Assembly (NCBI GenBank): GCA_015654915.1
Contig: JAATFY010000170.1
Coordinates: forward strand, 1-6,528
DNA: 6,528 nt
Direction of reading: 5' to 3'
Origin: Rhodospirillales bacterium
GTDB taxonomy: Bacteria; Pseudomonadota; Alphaproteobacteria; UBA9219
In this document: positions 1 through 6,065 of the stretch, piece by piece
Position numbering within the stretch: the first letter of the stretch is position 1
Layout of the letters: every line of letters begins with the position of its first letter
Translations under genes and position numbers: made by a program
Notes under the pieces: model-generated
Told to the model about the DNA's origin: nothing
The model's database searches: none
The model's input: the letters and a program-made list of their open reading frames with translations, nothing else

Positions 1-1
1 A

Positions 2-232
2 GTCGTGAAGACCGTCGATTTCGGCGCCTTCGTGAACTTCATGGGCTCGAAAGACGGGCTTGTGCATATCTCGGAACTGGCGCCGCAGCGCGTCGGCAAG
101 ACGACGGATATCGTCAATGTCGGCGACGAAGTGCGCGTCAAGGTGCTCGGCGTCGACGACCGCGGCAAGGTCAAGCTGTCGATGAAAGCCGTCGACCAGA
201 AGACCGGCGAGGATCTGCAGAAGGCGGGTTAA
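2..232 (+). CDS. pnp: Polyribonucleotide nucleotidyltransferase (PNPase), C-terminal S1 domain, 5'-truncated by window edge
   Basis: PNPase is a cytoplasmic phosphorolytic 3'-5' exoribonuclease that degrades mRNA and processes stable RNAs. Only its last 76 codons are here, read in frame from base 2 and ending in TAA at 230-232. The peptide is the C-terminal S1 RNA-binding domain: a [10 protein letters not shown] strand, then DGLVHISEL, then [21 protein letters not shown], which are the hallmark S1 beta-barrel segments. The ending [10 protein letters not shown] resembles alphaproteobacterial PNPase tails. The two RNase PH-like domains and the KH domain lie upstream of the window. Other S1 proteins (RpsA, RNase E/G) are possible in principle, but the sequence and its position at a C-terminus fit PNPase best. 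No clear terminator follows; the next ORF begins 18 nt later. Confidence 0.9.
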   Translation, partial: VVKTVDFGAFVNFMGSKDGLVHISELAPQRVGKTTDIVNVGDEVRVKVLGVDDRGKVKLSMKAVDQKTGEDLQKAG

Positions 233-250
233 TGGCCAAATCGATCCCTC

Positions 251-640
251 ATGCCGAAAACAGATATAGACAGAGTTAATCTGATCGAACTTCCTATAGT
301 TAAGGGGAGGCTCGATCTCTTGATGAAGTTTGATATGTTTGTGATGGACGTTCTTACGCCAATTATACACTTTGAGTTAGGAAGTCTAGCTTTACATCTT
401 AGCGGCTACGAATATATCGGCCATATTGCGGGATCGCGGCGTGAAGATATCGAGGGGTTGAAATATATGACCCCATGGAAGATGAAGAGAATTGAAGGAT
501 TCCTTCGTCGGCATGAACTCACATTCGGGACGGACATTGCGGAATGGCGACGGGTGCGTGAGCAACGTGACCATCTTTCCGAAATCGAAGAAACCCCCAT
601 GTTCCTGGTCGACTTAAACTTGTATATAGCAGAACTATAG
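251..640 (+). CDS. Orphan small protein with an RNA polymerase alpha-CTD-like (helix-hairpin-helix) domain
   Basis: This 129-residue protein is not a gene I know by name. Residues about 35-99 can be hand-aligned to the RpoA C-terminal domain: VLTP...FEL, then Y55-I-G57 (matching the YIGDL segment), a helix-turn region around [15 protein letters not shown], then L90-x-F-G93 and W99, matching the L-x-L-G...W ending. In that alignment the residues that contact UP-element DNA in E. coli RpoA (R265, G296, K298, S299) are not kept, so ordinary alpha-CTD DNA binding is doubtful. No signal peptide is visible, and one hydrophobic stretch near residues 28-38 looks too short to be a membrane span. Base composition is AT-richer than the neighbours (79 G+C of 180 at 301-480, against 35 of 60 at 961-1020), which suggests an accessory gene. 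The first ATG is used here, but it has no Shine-Dalgarno sequence; a TTG at 320 or ATG at 323 sits behind a strong one. Function is unknown. Confidence 0.6.
   Translation: MPKTDIDRVNLIELPIVKGRLDLLMKFDMFVMDVLTPIIHFELGSLALHLSGYEYIGHIAGSRREDIEGLKYMTPWKMKRIEGFLRRHELTFGTDIAEWRRVREQRDHLSEIEETPMFLVDLNLYIAEL
302..310 (+). promoter_or_regulatory. Strong Shine-Dalgarno sequence supporting an internal start of the alpha-CTD-like gene
   Basis: AAGGGGAGG lies inside the first-ATG reading of the small gene. In-frame start codons follow at 320 (TTG, 9-nt gap) and 323 (ATG, 12-nt gap). The ATG at 251 has no comparable purine tract before it. Starting at 320 or 323 would give a protein of about 105-106 residues that still contains the whole alpha-CTD-like region, so this site may mark the true start. 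Confidence 0.45.
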
Positions 641-680
641 GGTTAAATCACGACTCCTGAGTCTTTGCTTCATTGATCCT

Positions 681-1433
681 ATGAAAATCCTCGTCACCGT
701 CAAGCGCGTCATCGATTTCAACGTCAAAATCCGCATCAAGCCGGACGGCAGCGGCGTCGAAACCGCCAACGTCAAAATGTCGATGAACCCGTTCGATGAA
801 ATCGCCGTCGAGGAAGCCGTCCGCCTTAAGGAAAAAAACATCGCCACGGAAACGGTGGTAGTGAGTTTCGGCGCTGCGCAGGTGCAGGATACGCTACGCA
901 CGGCGCTCGCCATGGGCATCGACCGTGCCATTCATGTGCCCGTCGATACGGAAATCCAGTCGCTGGGCGTCGCGCAGGCGCTGAAGAAAATCATCGAAAA
1001 GGAAAAGCCCGACCTCGTCATCATGGGCAAGCAGGCCATCGATGGTGACAGCAGCCAGGCGGGTCCGTTACTCGCCGCCATGCTGGGCTGGGGGCAGGGG
1101 ACGTTCGCCTCCAAAGTCGAGGTCGCGGGCGGCAGCGTGAAAGTTACGCGCGAGGTCGATGGCGGACTGGAAACCGTCGAGCTGAAATTGCCTGCCGTCG
1201 TCACCACCGATTTGCGCCTGAATGAACCGCGCTATGCATCTTTGCCCAACATCATGAAGGCGAAGAAGAAGCCGATCGAAACCATGACGGTCGAGCAGTT
1301 GGGGGTTAATCCGGCACCGCGGCAGGTAACGCTGAAAGTGACCGAGCCGCCGAAACGCAAGGGCGGCATCAAGGTGCCGGATGTCGCTACACTGGTCGAT
1401 AAGCTCCGCAACGAAGCCAAAGTCATCCCGTAA
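681..1433 (+). CDS. etfB: Electron transfer flavoprotein subunit beta
   Basis: EtfB pairs with EtfA to form the soluble heterodimer that carries electrons from acyl-CoA and related dehydrogenases to ETF:quinone oxidoreductase at the membrane. The protein is 250 residues, normal for the family. It starts [10 protein letters not shown] and has the [16 protein letters not shown] segment, the nucleotide (AMP)-binding region [13 protein letters not shown] at 116-128, and the beta-subunit signature [20 protein letters not shown] at 155-174. The recognition loop [15 protein letters not shown] (184-198) carries L188, equivalent to the leucine that docks on partner dehydrogenases. The ATG has no clear Shine-Dalgarno sequence; the 40-nt gap after the small upstream gene holds only a short GACTC/GAGTC inverted repeat. 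etfA follows after 9 nt, so the two are surely co-transcribed. Nothing looks damaged. Confidence 0.97.
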   Translation: MKILVTVKRVIDFNVKIRIKPDGSGVETANVKMSMNPFDEIAVEEAVRLKEKNIATETVVVSFGAAQVQDTLRTALAMGIDRAIHVPVDTEIQSLGVAQALKKIIEKEKPDLVIMGKQAIDGDSSQAGPLLAAMLGWGQGTFASKVEVAGGSVKVTREVDGGLETVELKLPAVVTTDLRLNEPRYASLPNIMKAKKKPIETMTVEQLGVNPAPRQVTLKVTEPPKRKGGIKVPDVATLVDKLRNEAKVIP

Positions 1434-1442
1434 GGATCAAAG

Positions 1443-2381
1443 ATGCCCACGCTGCTCATCGCCGAACACGACCATAAGAGCCTGAAACCGGCGACGCTAA
1501 ACGCCGTCACGGCGGCGGCGAAGCTGGGCCAGCCGATCACAATTCTGGTCGCGGGCCATAATGCCGATGCGGCGGCGAAGGCGGCGGCAAGCGTTGCCGG
1601 CGTTGCCGAAGTCCTGCATGCCGACGATGCGGCCTATGTCCATTTTCTGGCTGAAAACATGGCGGCGCTGATCGCCAAGCTTGCCCCCAATTACACGCAT
1701 GTAATGGCGCCCGCCACCAGCAACGGGAAAAATTACCTGCCGCGCGCGGCGGGCCTGTGCGGGTGCGCGCAGGTTTCTGATATCATCAGCGTCGAAAGCG
1801 CCGATACCTTCACGCGCCCGATTTATGCCGGCAATGCCATCGCGACGGTCCAGTCGAAAGCCAAGATCAAATTCATCACCGTGCGCGGCACGGCGTTCGA
1901 TGCCGCCGCAGCCACCGGCGGCAGCGCTGCGGTCAAAAAGATCGACGGCGCGGGCGACAGCGGGTTATCCAAGTTTGTCGGCGAGGAATTGTCGAAATCC
2001 GAACGGCCCGAACTGACAGCCGCGCGCATCGTCGTTTCCGGCGGCCGCGCACTGGGTTCCGGCGAAGTTTTCAAAAAACTGCTTGAACCATTGGCCGATA
2101 AACTGAACGCCGCCATCGGCGCATCGCGCGCGGCGGTCGATGCCGGTTATGTGCCGAACGATTATCAGGTCGGGCAGACCGGCAAGGTTGTGGCGCCAGA
2201 TTTGTATATCGCCATCGGCATTTCGGGCGCGATCCAGCATCTGGCGGGCATGAAGGACAGCAAGGTGATCGTGGCCATCAACAAGGACGCTGACGCGCCG
2301 ATTTTCCAATTGGCCGATTACGGCCTTATAGGCGATCTGTTCCAGATCGTACCGGAATTGACGGAAAAGCTCGGCAAGTAA
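1443..2381 (+). CDS. etfA: Electron transfer flavoprotein subunit alpha
   Basis: EtfA holds the redox-active FAD of the ETF heterodimer and is the partner of EtfB encoded just upstream. Its 312 residues are a usual length. The N-terminal domain begins [20 protein letters not shown]. The C-terminal FAD domain has SGGRALGS (199-206), [11 protein letters not shown] (226-236), [20 protein letters not shown] (242-261), which continues into GAIQH, and [11 protein letters not shown] (278-288) followed by ADYGLIGD. These cover the family signature and the FAD-contacting loops. The AAGGA at 1432-1436, which overlaps the etfB stop codon, is a good Shine-Dalgarno sequence 6 nt before the ATG and suggests tightly coupled expression. 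After the stop the sequence changes at once to AT-rich DNA with promoter-like hexamers. I see no convincing terminator. Confidence 0.97.
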   Translation: MPTLLIAEHDHKSLKPATLNAVTAAAKLGQPITILVAGHNADAAAKAAASVAGVAEVLHADDAAYVHFLAENMAALIAKLAPNYTHVMAPATSNGKNYLPRAAGLCGCAQVSDIISVESADTFTRPIYAGNAIATVQSKAKIKFITVRGTAFDAAAATGGSAAVKKIDGAGDSGLSKFVGEELSKSERPELTAARIVVSGGRALGSGEVFKKLLEPLADKLNAAIGASRAAVDAGYVPNDYQVGQTGKVVAPDLYIAIGISGAIQHLAGMKDSKVIVAINKDADAPIFQLADYGLIGDLFQIVPELTEKLGK

Positions 2382-2382
2382 T

Positions 2383-2415
2383 TTGACAGTTGACAGACGG
2401 GCCTGTGTTTATAAG
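2383..2415 (+). promoter_or_regulatory. Possible promoter with tandem TTGACA boxes upstream of the DUF1826-like gene
   Basis: TTGACAG occurs twice in direct succession (2383-2389 and 2390-2396), giving two perfect -35 hexamers just after the etfA stop. The best nearby -10-like hexamer is TATAAG at 2410-2415. The spacers would be 21 nt (first box) or 14 nt (second box), and neither is ideal, so promoter activity is uncertain. The position suits independent expression of the AT-rich gene downstream. Confidence 0.35.
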
Positions 2416-2424
2416 TCTTGAGAG

Positions 2425-2442
2425 ATTATCGATTTAGATAAT
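2425..2442. promoter_or_regulatory. Inverted repeat ATTATC-N6-GATAAT, possible operator in the DUF1826-like gene leader
   Basis: A perfect 6-bp inverted repeat with a 6-nt spacer (ATTATC GATTTA GATAAT) lies 13 nt before the proposed TTG start. GATAAT/ATTATC hexamers are the building blocks of Fur-family binding sites, but here their order and spacing differ from the classic 19-bp Fur box. It could also be chance in AT-rich DNA. An AGGGA at 2443-2447 directly after it may be the ribosome binding site. Confidence 0.3.
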
Positions 2443-2455
2443 AGGGATTTATACT

Positions 2456-3229
2456 TTGCTCGCGTATAGCCGGATTGATAATAATTTTTGTGAAATTCCA
2501 TCGCATGTGCGCATAGGGAACGCTCCCGAGGTTCTGTTTCAAGCACATGAGGCTGGGGTAAATCTTGTCGTTTGGGAACGCGCCATGTCCCCCGGCATCA
2601 AACATGCTATGCAGCAACTTTCCGGTACAGAAGCCTTCTATAAGGCAACTCGAAACCTAGGTCAAAAAAACACCGACAATCTTATTGTCTCTTGGTCGCC
2701 ATCGCGAATTCAAAAATTTGCATGGAGCTTAAGAGTTGCCCAGCGTGAGCCAGTAAATAAATCTGAATCTCTGGCGCGATCACATCTTGATGCGCTCCGA
2801 AATAACTTCGGTCAACGTTGTGCTGGTGCTGAAGTTTTGGCGGAGGATGCCTATTTTCTTGCTCAACGCTTTCATCAAACCTTCCCTATTTTTCCTAAAC
2901 TCCGTTTCACGTTGTTTTTCCAAATGAGCGGAGTCGAAGACTATTCTCCGATGGTTCATCAGGACGGAACGTCGGGTGATCACCGTTGGCGCCTTGTTTT
3001 TCCTTACGACGGGCCAAAAACGCGATGGACTCCTAACGACAACATCGACATGAGCACCTTGCAAAGAAAGACCCTTGAGGCCCATGTCATCGACCCAAGC
3101 CGGATATATCCCCTACCTGATGACTGCGCGGCTTTAATGAAGTTCGGGAATAAGGGCATCTTCCACAGCGAGGCAAGAACCAAAAAACCGGTGCCGCGTT
3201 CTGGCCTGATACTCACGCCTATGCTGTAA
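2456..3229 (+). CDS. DUF1826-like protein, possible Fe(II)/2-oxoglutarate-dependent oxygenase fold
   Basis: The protein has 257 residues and no signal peptide or membrane segment. By eye it resembles the DUF1826 family: an early VVWERAMSP segment (38-46), then a C-terminal half with VHQDG at 167-171, RLVFPYDGPKTRW at 179-191, and FHSEARTKKPVPRSGLIL at 236-253. H168-x-D170, H237 and R248 have the order and spacing of the metal-binding HxD...H triad and the 2-oxoglutarate-binding arginine of Fe(II)/2OG oxygenases. That function is an inference. The start is TTG at 2456, the first start codon after an in-frame TAG at 2435, with AGGGA 8 nt upstream; GTG at 2507 is the main alternative. The gene is AT-richer than its neighbours (50 G+C of 120 bases sampled, against 44 of 60 in ruvC), which suggests transfer. 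It has its own leader and appears unrelated to ETF or Ruv function. Confidence 0.65.
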   Translation: MLAYSRIDNNFCEIPSHVRIGNAPEVLFQAHEAGVNLVVWERAMSPGIKHAMQQLSGTEAFYKATRNLGQKNTDNLIVSWSPSRIQKFAWSLRVAQREPVNKSESLARSHLDALRNNFGQRCAGAEVLAEDAYFLAQRFHQTFPIFPKLRFTLFFQMSGVEDYSPMVHQDGTSGDHRWRLVFPYDGPKTRWTPNDNIDMSTLQRKTLEAHVIDPSRIYPLPDDCAALMKFGNKGIFHSEARTKKPVPRSGLILTPML

Positions 3230-3251
3230 TCCCAAGCACAATTAACGATAC

Positions 3252-3266
3252 GTTCTGTTTATTTTG
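3252..3266 (+). promoter_or_regulatory. Weak LexA-box-like sequence upstream of ruvC
   Basis: GTTC at 3252-3255, an AT-rich 7-nt spacer, then TTTG at 3263-3266 partly matches the alphaproteobacterial SOS box GTTC-N7-GTTC: 6 of 8 half-site bases, with the second half poor. It lies 26 nt before the ruvC start, where SOS control of ruv genes would act. On sequence alone this is a weak match. Confidence 0.2.
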
Positions 3267-3292
3267 CGGTTTTCTAAGCCTAATCTCTCCCC

Positions 3293-3808
3293 ATGGCCAT
3301 GATTCGTCTTATTATCGGCATCGATCCGGGCCTCCGGCATACCGGCTGGGGGGTCGTGGCGCAGGACGGCAACCGGCTGTCCTTCGTGGCGGCGGGGCGC
3401 GTCAGTCCCGACAGCGACCTGCCCATGGCGGCGCGGCTATGCGAGTTGGCCGAAGGGCTTTCGGATGTCATGGCCAAATACCATCCCAACGAGGCCGCAA
3501 TCGAGGAGACTTTCGTTAACAAAAATGCCCTGTCGGCGCTGAAACTGGGGCAGGCGCGGGGCGCTGCCATGCTGACTTTGGCGCAAGGCGGCCTGACGGT
3601 CGCCGAATATGCCGCCAACCGCATCAAGCAATCCATTACGGGTTATGGGCATGCCGACAAGACCCAGATCGGGGCCATGATCGGCATGCTGCTGCCGGGT
3701 TCGGGCAAGCTGGCCGCCGACGCTGCCGATGCCCTTGCAGTCGCCATCACCCACGCGCATCATCGGCCCATTATTGTATCGGCGCGCGCCGCCGGAGGAA
3801 AAAGATGA
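3293..3808 (+). CDS. ruvC: Holliday junction resolvase RuvC
   Basis: RuvC is the dimeric Mg-dependent endonuclease that cuts Holliday junctions in the RuvABC resolvasome. The protein is 171 residues, typical in length. The RNase H-like fold is evident from IIGIDPGLRHTGWGVV, AIEETFVNKNALSALKLGQA and ADAADALAVAITHAHH. The four acidic catalytic residues of E. coli RuvC (D7, E66, D138, D141) correspond to D11, E71, D143 and D146. Two in-frame ATGs are possible, at 3293 and 3299; the second gives MIRLIIGIDPG, closer to the usual family N-terminus. Neither has a Shine-Dalgarno sequence, being preceded by a pyrimidine-rich CTCTCCCC tract. The stop codon overlaps the ruvA start as ATGA, so the two genes are translationally coupled. 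It follows the AT-rich DUF1826-like gene after 63 nt and probably has its own promoter there. Confidence 0.96.
   Translation: MAMIRLIIGIDPGLRHTGWGVVAQDGNRLSFVAAGRVSPDSDLPMAARLCELAEGLSDVMAKYHPNEAAIEETFVNKNALSALKLGQARGAAMLTLAQGGLTVAEYAANRIKQSITGYGHADKTQIGAMIGMLLPGSGKLAADAADALAVAITHAHHRPIIVSARAAGGKR
3794..3799 (+). promoter_or_regulatory. ruvA Shine-Dalgarno sequence within the end of ruvC
   Basis: GGAGGA ends 5 nt before the ruvA ATG and forms the last glycine codons of ruvC. With the ATGA stop/start overlap at 3805-3808 this fixes the ruvA start and implies translational coupling. It is one of the few strong ribosome binding sites in the window. Confidence 0.85.
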
Positions 3809-4431
3809 TCGGAAAACTGTCCGGTACCATCGACAGCGTCACGGGATCGCAGGTCATTCTCGATGTGAACGGCGTCGGCTATGTGGTGACATGCTCGGCG
3901 CGGACGCTGCGGCAGATCGGCGCGGTGAAATCCGCGACCTCGCTTCTGGTCGAAACCCATGTGCGCGAGGACGCGATCAATTTGTATGGTTTTTCCGAAG
4001 CCGAGGAACGCGACTGGTTTAATCTGCTGACAACTGTCCAAGGTGTCGGCGCGCGCGTAGCGCTGTCCATTCTCAGTTCGCTCTCGCCCGAACAGTTGGC
4101 GCAGGTCATCGTGGCGCAGGACAAGGCCGCGCTGACGCAGGCTGATGGTGTCGGACCGAAGCTCGGTTTGCGTCTTGTCACGGAACTGAAAGACAAAGTG
4201 CCTGCGTTTATGGCCAAGCCGATTTCGCTGCATGGCGCGAAAGATGCGGGCGCTGCCATTCCAAATTCCGTTGCCAGCGATGCCGTTTCGGCGTTGATCA
4301 ATCTCGGCTATCGCCGCGCCGAAGCTTTCGCGGCGGTGGCGACAGCCAGCCGCCAGAACCAGTCGGCTAAATTGGACGAATTGATCCGCCTCAGTTTGGC
4401 GGAGCTTAGCCGGAAGGACAGCGCGGCATGA
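3805..4431 (+). CDS. ruvA: Holliday junction branch migration complex subunit RuvA
   Basis: RuvA tetramers bind the four-way junction and load RuvB rings for branch migration. The protein is 208 residues, normal length. Domain I (about 1-63) starts MIGKLSGTID and has HVREDAINLYGF, in which E55 and D56, the acidic pin residues, fall at the same numbers as in E. coli. Domain II has two helix-hairpin-helix motifs, VQGVGARVALSIL (78-90) and ADGVGPKLGLRLVTELKDK (113-131). A variable linker rich in Ala and Gly precedes domain III (about 154-202), NSVASDAVSALINLGYRRAE, which binds RuvB. The start is fixed by the GGAGGA site and the overlap with ruvC. Unusually for a ruvA-ruvB junction, a 141-bp palindromic element separates its stop from ruvB. 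Confidence 0.97.
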   Translation: MIGKLSGTIDSVTGSQVILDVNGVGYVVTCSARTLRQIGAVKSATSLLVETHVREDAINLYGFSEAEERDWFNLLTTVQGVGARVALSILSSLSPEQLAQVIVAQDKAALTQADGVGPKLGLRLVTELKDKVPAFMAKPISLHGAKDAGAAIPNSVASDAVSALINLGYRRAEAFAAVATASRQNQSAKLDELIRLSLAELSRKDSAA

Positions 4432-4440
4432 ATTTTTTAA

Positions 4441-4581
4441 CGTCATTCCGGAAACGCGAACGCAGTGAGCGTTATCCGGAACCCAGTCAGACTATCCGTA
4501 CGAGCTTTCTTTCGGAACCTATCACTGGGTCCCGGATAAATTTGCCTTCGCAAGAGCTACGGCAAATTTTCCGGGATGACG
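4441..4581. repeat. Composite palindromic element between ruvA and ruvB (probable dispersed repeat)
   Basis: The ends are inverted repeats: CGTCATTCCGG (4441-4451) pairs with CCGGGATGACG (4571-4581) through 11 bp including one G-U. Inside, 4472-4487 pairs with 4524-4539 at 15 of 16 positions (TTATCCGG.ACCCAGT). Alternatively 4531-4546 pairs with 4561-4575, 15 bp with one bulged T and a 14-nt loop. On the left, CCGGA (4448-4452) can pair with TCCGG (4475-4479), enclosing AACGC/GCGTT. So the strand can fold as one central stem or as two side hairpins. Dispersed repeats with CGTCAT(C/T)CCGG ends and CCCAGT/ACTGGG cores are, to my knowledge, common between genes in alphaproteobacteria. No protein is encoded. 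It begins 9 nt after the ruvA stop and ends 22 nt before the ruvB start, so it should be part of a ruvCAB transcript. Confidence 0.85.
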
Positions 4582-4603
4582 TATTATTTTTGGGTTTTGC
4601 ACT

Positions 4604-5677
4604 ATGAAACCTGCGGCAAAACCCGAAAGGATTGTCGAGCGGGAAGCCCTGCCGCAGGAGACGCCGGACGTCGCCCTGCGCCCGCAGAAACTCGCCGATT
4701 TTATCGGCCAGCCGACCTTGCGGGCCAATCTCGATGTGTTCATCAAGGCCGCGAAGCAGCGCCAGCAAGCGCTTGATCATGTTCTTCTTTTTGGGCCACC
4801 CGGTTTGGGCAAAACCACGCTGGCGCAGATCATAGCGAAGGAGCTTGGCGTCGGATTCCGTGCCACCTCCGGCCCCGTCATCATGCGGGCAGGGGACCTT
4901 GCCGCGCTGCTGACCAACCTCCAGCCGCACGACGTTTTGTTCATCGACGAAATCCATCGGCTGGCACCCGCGGTCGAGGAAATCCTCTATCCCGCGATGG
5001 AGGATTTCCAGCTTGACCTCATCATCGGCGAGGGACCTGCCGCGCGGTCGGTGCGGATCGACCTTCCGCCCTTCACGCTGATAGGAGCCACCACGCGCAG
5101 CGGTCTGATCACGCGGCCCCTGCGCGAGCGTTTCGGCATACCCTTGCGCCTGCAATTTTATGCCGCCGACGAATTGCAGGAAATTTTGAAACGCGCCGCC
5201 GGAAAACTCGATATGCCTCTGACCGCCGACGGTGCGGGCGAGATCGCCCGCCGCGCGCGCGGGACGCCGCGTGTCGCCGGAAGGCTGTTACGCCGCGTGC
5301 GCGACTTCGCCGCCGTCGCGGGACATAAATCCATCGACGCCAAAGCCGCCGACGCGGCGCTCACACGATTAGAAGTCGACCGGCTCGGCTTCGATGCGAT
5401 GGATCGCCGTTACCTCGGCGTCATCGCCGAAAATTATGGTGGCGGCCCCGTCGGTGTTGAAACACTGGCAGCGGCATTGGCCGAGCAGCGCGATGTGCTG
5501 GAAGAAGTGATCGAGCCCTATCTGATCCAGCAGGGGCTTTTGCAGCGCACGCCGCGCGGTCTTATGCTGGCGGATGCGGGCTCCCGACATCTCGGCCTCA
5601 CGGCACCGGCGGGACGCCAGATCGATTTGCTGGTCGCCGACAATCCAACAGGTTCCGATGAAGAAGCCGCCGGTTGA
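4604..5677 (+). CDS. ruvB: Holliday junction branch migration DNA helicase RuvB
   Basis: RuvB is the AAA+ ATPase that forms hexameric rings on DNA and drives branch migration with RuvA. The protein has 357 residues, slightly long because of an N-terminal extension before [13 protein letters not shown]. Visible motifs are Walker [10 protein letters not shown] (64-72), Walker B FIDEIH (113-118), sensor 1 GATTR (161-165), the arginine-finger segment RPLRERFGI with R174, sensor 2 RGTPR with R223, and the C-terminal winged helix [14 protein letters not shown] through [14 protein letters not shown]. After RTPRG the usual Arg is Leu (L320). The ATG at 4604 is the first after an in-frame TGA at 4577 inside the palindrome. 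It has no Shine-Dalgarno sequence; a TATTAT at 4582-4587 could be a -10 box. The 3' end overlaps ybgC by 20 nt, so ruvB and ybgC are co-transcribed. Confidence 0.97.
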   Translation: MKPAAKPERIVEREALPQETPDVALRPQKLADFIGQPTLRANLDVFIKAAKQRQQALDHVLLFGPPGLGKTTLAQIIAKELGVGFRATSGPVIMRAGDLAALLTNLQPHDVLFIDEIHRLAPAVEEILYPAMEDFQLDLIIGEGPAARSVRIDLPPFTLIGATTRSGLITRPLRERFGIPLRLQFYAADELQEILKRAAGKLDMPLTADGAGEIARRARGTPRVAGRLLRRVRDFAAVAGHKSIDAKAADAALTRLEVDRLGFDAMDRRYLGVIAENYGGGPVGVETLAAALAEQRDVLEEVIEPYLIQQGLLQRTPRGLMLADAGSRHLGLTAPAGRQIDLLVADNPTGSDEEAAG

Positions 5678-6062
5678 ACATCATTTAAGCTGCCGCGTTT
5701 ATTACGAGGACACCGATGCGGGCGGCATCGTCTATCACGCCAATTACCTGAAATTTGCCGAACGGGGCCGCACGGAATATCTGCGTGCGGTCGGTTACGA
5801 CCATCATAAGGTGTCCGCCGATTTCGGCCTTTTGCTGGTGGTCAAACATATCGAGATCGACTACCGCGCTCCGGCCAGGCTCGACGATGTTCTGGAGGTC
5901 GCGACCGAGGTGCTGGAGATCGGTAATACCTCCATGGTCATGAGGCAGTCTATCAGCCGTAAAAAGGCGGTTTTGGCCGAATTAAAGGTGGTTATCGTCG
6001 CCATCACCCCGGCAGGCAAGGCCATGCGCTGGCCGCCTCAATTGCGCCAGATTTTTAATTAA
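5658..6062 (+). CDS. ybgC: YbgC-type acyl-CoA thioesterase of the Tol-Pal cluster
   Basis: YbgC is a cytoplasmic hotdog-fold thioesterase that hydrolyses acyl-CoA (or acyl-ACP) thioesters and is usually encoded next to tolQ. The proposed protein has 134 residues, the usual length. The signature [20 protein letters not shown] (13-32) carries D20, which aligns with the catalytic Asp18 of E. coli YbgC, followed by [16 protein letters not shown]. The frame is open further upstream, to 5574, but that extension ([13 protein letters not shown]...) lies wholly within ruvB and is unlike the family, so the ATG at 5658 is chosen. Only a weak AGG precedes it. The 20-nt overlap with ruvB suggests translational coupling. 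The gap to tolQ holds an inverted-repeat element. Confidence 0.93.
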   Translation: MKKPPVEHHLSCRVYYEDTDAGGIVYHANYLKFAERGRTEYLRAVGYDHHKVSADFGLLLVVKHIEIDYRAPARLDDVLEVATEVLEIGNTSMVMRQSISRKKAVLAELKVVIVAITPAGKAMRWPPQLRQIFN

Positions 6063-6065
6063 AAA

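Noticed and set aside
652..663. GACTC-CT-GAGTC inverted repeat before etfB
   Set aside because: Stem of 5 bp with only 2 nt between arms and no T-run; too short for a terminator or a confident operator.
243..679. GATCC repeated at 243-247 and 675-679, flanking the small gene like a target-site duplication
   Set aside because: Five bases are easily shared by chance and no terminal inverted repeats accompany them.
3244..3265. AACG-ATA-CGTT hairpin followed by a T-rich run after the DUF1826-like gene
   Set aside because: The 4-bp stem is weak and the T-rich stretch is interrupted, so a rho-independent terminator cannot be supported.
3760..4446. Long open frame on the minus strand opposite ruvA
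   Set aside because: It is antisense to a fully recognisable ruvA, has no recognisable domain and no ribosome binding site; such frames are common opposite GC-rich genes.
4441..4581. Rho-independent terminator after ruvA
   Set aside because: The strong stems are not followed directly by a T-run; the ATTATTTTT comes after further paired sequence, and ruvB lies immediately downstream.
4487..5155. Long minus-strand open frame opposite ruvB and part of the palindrome
   Set aside because: The + strand clearly encodes RuvB with all its motifs; the antisense peptide is rich in Arg/Gln/Gly as expected of a shadow frame.
5574..5657. Upstream extension of the ybgC reading frame beginning at a GTG
   Set aside because: The extra 28 residues lie wholly within ruvB and do not resemble the family N-terminus; ATG 5658 gives the normal YbgC length.
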